Shown here in pieces: positions 56,269 to 64,000 of a DNA stretch of 64,000 nucleotides. Position 1 is the stretch's first letter. Each line of letters begins with the position of its first letter. The notes beneath the pieces are model-generated. The model was not told the origin of the DNA and did no database searches. It saw only the letters and a list, made by a program, of their open reading frames with translations. The position numbers and the translations under genes were made by a program. Source of the DNA: Malaya genurostris (taxonomy: Eukaryota > Arthropoda > Insecta > Diptera > Culicidae); the NCBI RefSeq assembly GCF_030247185.1, contig NC_080570.1:150506641-150570640 (forward strand), written 5' to 3'.

Positions 56269-57519
56269 ATTCGGTTAGATCTTCGGAGCTGGAAATACTC
56301 ACCATAATCTATTTCCACTTGATCGGAGGCCACATAGTAGCTTCCAAACAAGCCTAAGTTTCGTTAAATTCGGGTCAGCCATCATTGAACCATGCGATTT
56401 GTCGGTTACGTCACTTATGCCAATACAGCACAGAATTTTTTTTTTCAAATTTGAACTCTATCCATTACATTACTTTCAAACGAACTCAAGTTTGTCGAGA
56501 TCGGTTGAAACTTTTCTAAAAAAAATAAAGAGATGTTACGGTCGTTCACGTCACTTATGCGATTATATATGCAGAACCGGGAGTACTCTCGATAATCCAT
56601 TTGAACCTGTTTTGATCTGTGACAAAACTAGGACTGAGTCCAATTTGTCACAAATCGCCTCGATATTGGCCGAGACATTTCTCGAAAAAAAGAGAGCAAT
56701 TTGTCGGTTACGTCACTTATTCGGTTAGATCTTCGGAGTTGGGAATACTTAACCTAATCTATTTCCACTCGATCTGAGGTTACATAGTAGCCTTCAAATG
56801 TGCTTAAGTTTGAATGAATTGATTCAGGCATCGTTTAACCACTCGGTTTGTCGGATACGTCACTTATGCGATTAATTCACCGCAACAAACTGTTTGAAAG
56901 TGAGCTTTGATCATATCACTACTTTCAAACTATCTCAAGTTTGTCGAAATCAGCTGAAAAAACTTAGAGGACATATAGTAACTTGTCCGTTAGGTAATTT
57001 ATGCGATTATATATCCGGTGTCAGAAGTACTCTCAATAATACATTTGAATCTGATCTGTTACCAGACTAATACTGAACCCAATGTTGCTCAAATTGGGAT
57101 CTTTTAGAAAATAATGCGGAGTAAAAATTGCGTTTTGTCGGTCGGTTACATCACTTATGCGATTATCCTGATCTGTGACCAAACTAAGATCCAAATTGCC
57201 CCAAAATGGGCTAAGAGGCAACATTTGTTCCATATCGGCTCTGCCATCTTTAAAAAAAAAGTGGAGCAAAAAATAAAGCGCATTTTTGTCGGTTACATCT
57301 ATTATACGATTATATCTATGGAAGCGGAAATGTTCCGTTCGAATGTTATCAAGGGCCTCAAAGAAACTATCAAATAAACAATCCCAAGTTTGTCGAAATC
57401 CCATCTCCGAGAAAAGTAAACAGACGACAGAAGGAAAAAGTTCGGTTTGTCGGTTACGTCACTTAGGAGTTTCCGGAGATTCAACCAAGAATCATGGTTT
57501 CCAACATTTCTTTATCTTT

Positions 57520-57740
57520 TCCATTACATTCCAAAGCAAAGTCTTGGCATTACATTCCTTTTGAGGAATTTGGCCTTTCTGTTTCAACAGACTTCGCAGC
57601 CGATTCTTAGTGTATAGAATCATTGCATGGCTAGTACTATGGATCCTACTGACACTAAGAATCCTTCCATGTCGGGGTTCGAACATACGACAACTGGCTT
57701 GAAAGACCAGCGTCCTATGCATTGAACCGTCAACCCGGGA
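57520..57740 (-). mobile_element. tRNA-derived SINE, second family, minus strand
   Basis: On the minus strand from about 57738, CCCGGGTTGACGGTTCAATG, GGACGCTGGTCTTTCAAGCC and GTTCGAACCCCGACATGG form a tRNA-like head. GTTCGAACCCC fits the B box. The 3' part ends AAGGAATGTAATGCCAAGAC, TTTGGAATGTAATGG, with the ending word repeated. There is no poly(A), unlike the SINE at 46.5 kb. A target duplication was not evident. It sits between minus- and plus-oriented TGACGT-core fields. Confidence 0.65.
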
Positions 57741-57749
57741 CAATTCCAG

Positions 57750-58450
57750 CGAGAAGGAATTTTCTTCATTAACCTGTCAATTTTTTCATATTTAAAGGGT
57801 TACATACAAAGTTGAGAGAAAGAAGTGAGCTAAGTGAAACTAATTTTTTAAGGGTTTTATAAATTAGCTTGTTTATTTTAATTAAACAAGCAAAAGTCGA
57901 ATTGTTGGTGGAATTACTATTATTAAGCTTCTGTTGAATTGTGGATCAAGTTCGTATATCAAATGGCTTACACTTCCGGTTCCGGAGATGTGATCGCAGA
58001 AGTGACGTAACCGACAAACCGCACGTTTATCTATACGCTCACTTTTCTCGGAGATGGCTTAACCGATTCCAACAAGTGTAGACTTATTTGAAAGCTTTTA
58101 TTAGATCATTGATCCAGTTCGATGATCATATGACTAACTCTTCCGGTATAAGTGACGTAACCGACAAATAGCACTATTTTCTATCCGCACAATTCTTCCA
58201 GATTTGACCAATGGTATCTCCGGAACCGGTAGTTCAAATGTATTATCTTCAATACATTTGGTTTGGGGAATGAACATATGACATAAGTGCTGAAGCATAT
58301 TTTTGTTATCTACCCGAATCAATATGAATAAATTTCTATCAAAAATGAACCCAAATTAATCTTATTAATAAATAATGTTTTATTGAGACTGTGTGAATGA
58401 CAAGAGAAAGGCATTATCACACCACTAGGTGGATTAAGAATAGGTTTTTT
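57750..58450 (+). repeat. TGACGT-core repeat, plus orientation, with family end
   Basis: AGAAGTGACGTAACCGACAAACCGC at about 57999 and ATAAGTGACGTAACCGACAAATAGC at about 58149. The end GAGAAAGGCATTATCACACC, TAGGTGGATTAAGAATAGG is at 58402-58445. Confidence 0.75.
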
Positions 58451-59885
58451 TTTTTGCAGAGGCTTGCGGAGATCTGCTCTATGTATTCAAAACGAAAAGT
58501 CGAGATCTGGTGTAATCTTGCAAGTTTGTCGACTTTGATACTTTTCTTTTTCAATGTCTAGTCCCAAACTAGACAAAGTTTTGCGGTTTACGAAGTCGAA
58601 AATAATTTTTTGATGCCGAATGTTTTAGAAATGCTTGAAATGAAACGGCGAAATCAGTGTTATCTGGAGTTTTTTATGTCGACTTTGGGGCTTTTTTTTG
58701 GAAAATGTGAGACTTGAAAAAATTAGGGATGTAGAATTTTTTTGTTGATGTCAATTGATTTAGAAACGTCGAGATTTGATGTTATCTTGAAAAAGTTTGC
58801 TTTAATGTTGACTTTGGAACTGTAAAATATATATCGACTTTGGGACTAACCAAATTTTAGAACTCCTAAATCGATTTATTTTTGATGCCGAATTTTTTAG
58901 AAATGCATGGAACGTTGGGATCTGGTGTACTATTAATTTTTTCAATACACCGACTCTGAAATCGAATAATTTTGTTTGATGTAAAATATTTAAAAAATGT
59001 TATTTTGAATTTTTTTTGTTTTCAAAATTGTCGGTTTTGAGACTTTTTTTTAATATCGCCTTTGGAACTGAACGAAGTTTTAGATTTCCGAAGCTGAAAT
59101 ATTTGTTTTGAAGGTCTCAATGTTTTTTTTTTCTATCATTTATTTTACCCCGGCTTTAACCATTTTGCCTAAATGTTTTAGAAATGCTTAAAACGTCAAG
59201 ATCTGGTGCAATTTTGAAATTTTTTTTCTAAAGTCGACATTGGGACTGTTTCAATGAAAATTTCGACTTTGGGACTGAAAACTTTCAAAACTTAAAATCG
59301 ATTTTTTTATGCCCAATGTTTTAGAAATTCATGACATTTCGAGATATATTTTTTTTATGTCGACTTTGGGACATTTTGTTCGAAAAATTTGGATTTGAAA
59401 AAATTTTGAGATATTCGAATTTGAATTGTTTTCAATTCTAAATGCATGAAGCTTCGAGATCTAGTGTTTTCTTTAAAAATTACTTTGTTGAAAAATATCA
59501 ATCGTTCCTAAAAAAATGGAAGATTTCCGAACTCTGAAATTTATTTGGAGCCAAATGTATTAGGAATGCTTAAAACGCCACGGTCTAGGGATCTCTTGGA
59601 AAAGTTTTTTTTAATGTCGACTATGGTACGATATTTTAGTTAAATATCGACGTTAGGACTAACAAATTTGAGATTTCCGAAATTTGATGTCGAATGTTTT
59701 AGAAATGCATGGAAAACGTTGAGATCTGGTGTAATATTGAAAAAAAAATTTTCTCAGATGTCGACTTTGGAAGTAGAAAAGAATATCGACTTTAGGACTT
59801 AAAAATTTGAGATCTCCGAAATCAATTTTTTATCATTTAGGGGTTAACCTTAATTTGTGCTTGGACACATAACCAATTTCACTAT

Positions 59886-60258
59886 CTTTACGTTTCGTCT
59901 TAGACTCGTCAGTGCAGAGCAGTTCAAATTGAACTGCTTACTGCGAACTTAAACAGTTCAATTTGAACCGCTAAGCAGACGTAAAGTTAATGCTATTTGC
60001 AACACAGTTTTAATAAGCACCGAAGTGCTAAGTCTTTCCTGACGTGCCGAACGAAAACAAGTTTCGGCTAATACTGGCTAAACTTGTTTTCGTTCGGCAC
60101 GTCAGGAAAGACTTAGCATTTCGTTGCTTATTACAAGTGTGCTGCAAATAGCAATAACTTTACGTCTGCTTAGCGGTTCAAATTGAACTGCTTAAGTTCG
60201 CAGTAAGCAGTTCAATTTGAGCTGCTCTGCACTGACGAGTCTAAGACGAAACGTAAAG
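59886..60258. mobile_element. 373-bp palindromic MITE (GCAGTTCAATTTGAACTGC family)
   Basis: CTTTACGTTTCGTCTTAGAC at the left is mirrored by GTCTAAGACGAAACGTAAAG at the right, and the match continues with few mismatches through GTCAGTGCAGAGCAGTTCAA, the AAGCAGACGTAAAGTTA block and CTGACGTGCCGAACGAAAAC to a ~20-base loop near 60072. Arms are ~170 bp. Transcripts would form a long hairpin. The left flank TCATTTAGGGGTTAACC at 59833 matches the outer left end of the copy at 38721, so the ancestral element may have extended to 59833 and lost its right outer end. Confidence 0.85.
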
Positions 60259-60420
60259 ACAATTTTTTATACCAAATATTTTATAAATGTTTCAAGAAAT
60301 TCAAATTGAACTGTTTAAGTTCGCAATAAACAGTTCAATTTGAACTGCTCTGCACTGACGAGTCTAAGACGAAACGTAAAGACAATTTTTTATACCAAAT
60401 ATTTTATAAATGTTTCATGT
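60176..60420 (+). repeat. ~122-bp tandem duplication overlapping the MITE right arm
   Basis: TTCAAATTGAACTG(C/T)TTAAG through GACGAAACGTAAAGAC and on into flank TTTTTTATACCAAATATTTTATAAATGTTTCA is present at about 60177-60297 and again at 60300-60418. The duplicated segment spans the element-flank junction, so it happened after insertion. Confidence 0.8.
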
Positions 60421-60894
60421 TTATGTTCTTGTAATTTTTTTATATGCCGACATAGGGTTTTTTTTTTAAATGTCAACAGTCGACAGACTTGGAAAAAATT
60501 TGAGATTGTCGAAGTCGAAATAATTCGGAGTAATTAAATTTGATGTCAAAATTTTAAGAAATTCACGAACAGTGGAAAAAACGATGGTTTGTTGAAAATA
60601 TCGACTGAGTCAAAAAAAAGGATATTTCCAAAATCGATATTATTTTATGTCCATTGATTAGAAGTTCTTCAAACGTCGAAATCTGGTGGTATTTTGAATA
60701 AGTTATTTGTATTGTCGGGACTTTTTTAATAAAAATATCGAATCGGGACTAAAAAAATTCCAGAATTTTTAAATCGATTTGTCATAGCAAATGTTTTCTG
60801 AATGAATGAAATTTCGAGGTTTAGTTTTTTTTATATGTCGACTTTGGGACTTTTTTCGAAAAATGTCTACTTTGAGACTTCCGTCATCGAAGTA

Positions 60895-61840
60895 CGAGGT
60901 CTGTTCAAAAAGTTCCCGGAATTTTTTAATTGCGCGCGTCTGGAGAGTCCGGTGGTCAAAATTTTTTTTTATTGTGTTGGTACATATGTCCCTAATAAAT
61001 GGTGAAATTTTCAGCTGTATTAATTGTTTACATTCTGTCTTGTAGCGGCTGATGTGGACGTGTTTTTTTGAGCTCGGCGATTTTTGTTAGTTTAAACAAT
61101 GGAAGAATTGAAGAGTCAAAGAATTTGTATTAAATTTTGAGTGAAAAATGAAATAAAGTGTAACCAAGTGTGCGAAATGTTACAGAGAGCCTACGGTGAG
61201 TCTGCTATGAAAAAAACAAGTGTTTACGAGTGGTATAAGCGTTTCCAAGATGGCCGCGAAGACGTTGAAGACGCTCCGAACGCTCAGGTCGACCCAACAC
61301 GTCAATAATCGATGAAAATTTGGGAAAAGTGAAAAAAATTATTATGGATGATCGCCGAATCACTATTAGAGAAGTTGCTGATGAAGTTGGCATATCAGTT
61401 GGCTCATGCCATCATATTTTTTCATATGTTTTGGGCATAAAACGAGTGGCAGCAAAATTCGTTCCAAAACTGCTGATTTTTGATCAAAAAACAAACGCAT
61501 TACCATCGCTCAAGAGCTGTTAAACGACGTCAACGACGATCCAAATTTACTTGAAAGGGTCATAACTGGTGATGAAACGTGGGTGTACGGTTATGATGTC
61601 GAAACAAAAGCACAATCGTCCACGTGGAAGCACCTAACGTCACCAAGACAAAAATCGCCGAGCTCAAAAAAACACGTCTACACCAGCCGCTACAAGACAG
61701 AATGTAAACAATGAATACAGCTGAAAATTTCACCATACATTAGGGACCTATGTACCAAAACAATAAAATAAAATTTTGACCACCGGACTCTCCAGACGCG
61801 CGCAATTAAAAAATTCCGGGAACTTTTTGAACAGACCTCG
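60895..61840 (+). mobile_element. Fold-over mariner (DD34D-type) element
   Basis: Flanked by TA (60893-60894, 61841-61842). The left arm 60895-61087 (CGAGGTCTGTTCAAAAAGTT ... GAGCTCGGCGATTTTTGT) and right arm 61649-61840 are inverted copies with scattered differences, so it is older than the element at 19402. The left arm is terminal repeat plus 5' leader. The right arm begins abruptly inside the transposase gene at CAAGACAAAAATCGCC. The 3' half of the gene is missing. Either the 5' end was copied in inverted orientation onto a broken 3' side, or this family naturally has long terminal repeats and has suffered an internal deletion. Confidence 0.8.
61100..61648 (+). pseudogene. 3'-truncated mariner transposase relic
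   Basis: Starts ATGGAAGAATTGAAGAG at 61100. QRICIKF, QVCEMLQRAYGESAMKK, TSVYEWYKRFQDGREDVED belong to the N-terminal helix-turn-helix region. RITIREVADEVGISVGSCHH and KRVAAKFVPKLL form the second helix-turn-helix and linker. LLNDVNDDPNLLERVITGDE then TWVYGYDVETKAQSS gives the first catalytic aspartate. It stops at about WKH--SPRQK, so the second and third aspartates are absent. Stops and frameshifts occur near 61137, 61290-61310 and 61480. It belongs to the mariner (DD34D) family by these motifs. Confidence 0.8.
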
Positions 61841-63620
61841 TATAGTTTGCAATCAAATGTTCTAGAAATGCATGAAACTTCGAGATTTGGGTTTTTGTCG
61901 GAAAAAAATTGTTGAATAATATCGACTATGTCTAAAAAAAAATTGGGAGACTTATACCCAATAACTTAGAAATGAAATATCGAAATCTAAAGTTTTCGAG
62001 TTTATTTATTTGAAAAAGGTCGACTTTGGGACTTTTGTTTATACATCGACTTTGGGACTTTGGGAAAAAGTTTTTTTTTTAATATCGACTTTGGGATTTT
62101 TAAAATAAAAATATCGGCTACAAAATCTAGATATTTTAAATCGATTTTTCTATGCCAAATGTTTTACAAATGCATGACATTTCGAGATTTGTTGTACACT
62201 AGATTTTTTTATATTTCGACTTTTGATTTTTTTTTTCGAAAAATGTCGACTTTGAGACTGGAAACAAGTATGAGATTCCCGAAATCGATATATGTTTGTT
62301 AGCCAAAACTTTTAGAAATGCCATGACATTTCGAGATTTGTTGTACACTAGATTTTTTATATGTCGACTTTGGAAAAATTTTGTTCGAAAAATGTCGACT
62401 TCGAGACTGGAAACAAGTATGAGATTCTCGAAAACGATATATGCTTGGTAGCCAAAACTTTTAGAAATGCCATGACATTTCGAGATCTTAGTTTTGCTCT
62501 AAAAAGAAATGTGTGGAAAAATATTGACTGTGTCCAAGAAAAATTAGGAGATTTCCGAACTCCAAAATTTATTTGGTGCCAAATTTTTTAGGAATGTTTA
62601 AAACGTCGAGGTTTGGGGTTCTCATGAATTTTTCTTAATGTCTTTAGAATACATTTTTATATATTGACCGGCAATTTGGTTTTTTAAATGTCAACTTTGC
62701 ACCTAAAATGATATGCGATTTCTGAATTCGAAAAATTTTTATTCCAATTTTTAGAAATGCATAAAACGTGGCGAAAATAGTTTTTAATGTCGCATTGGTT
62801 TTTCTCAAAATATCAAATGGAATTAAAAAAATGAGATTTCTGAAATCGATTTTTTTGTCAAATGTTTTACTAAAGTATGAAATTTCGAGATCTGTTGTTA
62901 TCTGGATTTTTTTTTATGTCAACTTTCAAACTTTTTCCGAAAAATGTCAACCTTAGGACTATTTTTAAGATTTCTGAAATTTAATAATTTTGTTTCATTT
63001 CAAATGTTGTGAAAATGCATGAAACGTGGCGATCTGGTGTTATTAAAAAAAAGTTTAAATGTCGATTTTAGGACTGAAAAAGATTTTGAGATATCCGAAG
63101 TCGAAATTTATTTGGTTGTCTTGGTGTTATCTTTCACCGTTTTAAAAATATCGACTTTGAGCAACAGATTCAGACGTCCCGAACATTTGCAAGAAAAAAA
63201 AGAAAACGGCATAATTTGGTTAATTTTAAAAATCGACTTTGAGACTTCGAAAAAATTTAAGATTTCCGAAACCGAAAAATTTTGTTCAAGCAGGATCGTT
63301 ATGAAATGCATGAAACGTCGAGATCTGGTGATATCTCCTAGATTTTTTTTTTTTATCAAATATCGTCTTTGACTTGGAAAAAATTGGAGATTTCCGAAAT
63401 CGAACAAAAACTTTCTGTTTCCAAGTGCCAAATTTAGGAAAAATTTTTTTGGCCAATGTTCCAAGTCGATTTGAGAAAGAACCAGATAACACCAGATCTA
63501 GACGTTCCGGGCGTTACCAAAACAAAAGAAGAAAACCGCATTACTTTGAAGATACACATCGAAAAATCGCTTAGCTTTGAAAATTCGTATAAAAATTGCA
63601 TAAAATGAGAGACTTGAGTG

Positions 63621-64000
63621 TATATGTTTCAGCTTAATACACTGGACGTATCAAATACGATTCAAATAGAACTTAGATGGTTTACTAGAACCTCCACTAT
63701 GGAGAATTTTTTTATATTTTTTGATAGCTAACCTGAAAATTTTGTCATGCTAAGGCTGCTTTGAACTTTTTTTTTTCAAATTTTCACATAACACAAACGA
63801 TAACTATGAATAGTAAATGAGAAATGAACGGTGGAAAAGTGCTAAATAAATAAGTTGGAAATGTATTGGAACATCTACTTTTCAGTCTTTTTTATGCGGG
63901 AATAAATAAAAGATACTTGAGCGTAATCTATTTGTTATACCAAGCAAACTAAAATAGCAAACTAAACTTATCATGCAAACAAAGTACTAGGTGTGCGCGC
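63621..64000. other. AT-rich right edge, nothing recognised
   Basis: No coding signal or repeat identified to the end of the window. Confidence 0.4.

Larger units (their letters stand above)
54600..57480 (-). repeat. TGACGT-core repeat array, minus orientation
   Basis: Reverse core TTTGTCGGTTACGTCACTTAT occurs at about 54778, 55226, 55525, 56398, 56702, 56845 (GGATACGTCAC) and 57446, with variants near 54640 and 55078. Within it ~450-bp blocks are repeated in tandem. ATGAAGAGATGCTACGGTCG at 54902, ATGAAAAGATGCTACGATCG at 55350 and AATAAAGAGATGTTACGGTCG at 56524 mark three. The frames here differ by shifts and are shadows of the repeat. Confidence 0.8.
58460..63620. repeat. Long satellite-family field (ATGCATGAAACGTCGAGATCTGG core)
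   Basis: Cores at about 58487, 58905, 59200, 59457, 59707, 61867, 62598, 63018 and 63305 and many weaker ones. Between cores the phrases ATGTCGACTTTGGGACTTTT, GAGATTTCCGAAATCGA and TTTGATGCCAAATGTTTTAGAAATG alternate. The effective unit is ~130-250 bp but irregular. A foldback MITE (59886-60258), its partial duplicate and a mariner (60895-61840) are inserted. The last part, 63500-63620, ends in GAAAACCGCATTACTTTGAAGATACAC-type words and GAGACTTGAGTGTA, the closing phrase of the 550-bp units at the other end of the window. Confidence 0.8.

Noticed and set aside
54903..56728. Related 93-115-codon ORFs (CYGRLRHLCDYICRT ...)
   Set aside because: They are frames through successive TGACGT-core repeat units. 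The frame is broken in other units and no domain is present.
57640..57740. tRNA gene on the minus strand
   Set aside because: Tail sequence and lack of a good acceptor stem indicate a tRNA-derived SINE head.

Overview
The window looks like a piece of a large, repeat-rich insect genome, most likely a mosquito (Culicidae). The reasons are an AT-rich background, a spliced ADAM-type exon, Tc1/IS630 transposase relics of a kind known from mosquitoes, mariner-type elements, tRNA-derived SINEs, an RRM/CCHC ORF1 of the non-LTR type, and foldback MITEs. The assignment is inferred from sequence character, not from a search. Most of the DNA is repetitive, and most open reading frames in it are chance products of AT-rich or short-period repeats.

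Only one piece of host coding sequence is convincing: a 147-bp phase-0 exon at 38145-38291 (+) encoding part of an ADAM metalloprotease prodomain, with a good acceptor and donor. The simplest reading is that much of the window is intron of that gene. One other intact protein gene, at 24656-25666 (+), is the single ORF of a 1.17-kb retrotransposed element flanked by an exact 15-bp target-site duplication.

Layout. 1-4260: two tandem arrays (~550-bp then ~310-bp units). 4260-6530: array of a repeat with a TGACGTAACCGAC core. 7.9-8.2 kb: 17-bp unit element. 9.85-14.6 kb: ~1.8-kb tandem blocks carrying three decayed Tc1/IS630 transposase copies (-). 15.7-16.7 kb: GC-richer single-copy-looking DNA. 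17.1-17.5 kb: possible Tc1 relic. 17.86-18.78 kb: dispersed satellite. 18.84-19.38 kb: ~118-bp minisatellite. 19.40-20.33 kb: DD41D-type mariner relative with a fold-over structure. 23.15-23.43 kb: second 17-bp array. 23.9-26.5 kb: nested MITEs, a promoter-bearing repeat and the ORF1 element. 29.8-30.5 kb: two MITEs. 31.15-32.75 kb: two adjacent 8-bp arrays. 38.1 kb: the ADAM exon. 38.7-39.1 kb: foldback MITE. 40.75-44.86 kb: degenerate 9-bp array. 46.5 kb: SINE. 47.41-52.14 kb: two 593-bp inverted arms around ~3.5 kb of mixed DNA. 54.6-57.5 kb: TGACGT array (-) interrupted by a solo-LTR-like insert. 57.5-57.7 kb: second SINE (-). 58.5-63.6 kb: satellite field containing a 373-bp palindrome and a second fold-over mariner.

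The strongest unexpected observation is that both mariner-type elements have the same architecture: one end of the transposon, including part of the gene or leader, is present as an inverted copy in place of the other end, giving ~174-bp and ~193-bp arms with TA target duplications intact. Other notable signals are the abrupt switch between two 8-bp arrays, the conserved TGACGT core of the commonest repeat, and the ORF1-only element that landed just downstream of a TATA-type promoter of another repeat. No rRNA genes, free-standing tRNA genes, CRISPR arrays or bacterial operon features were seen.
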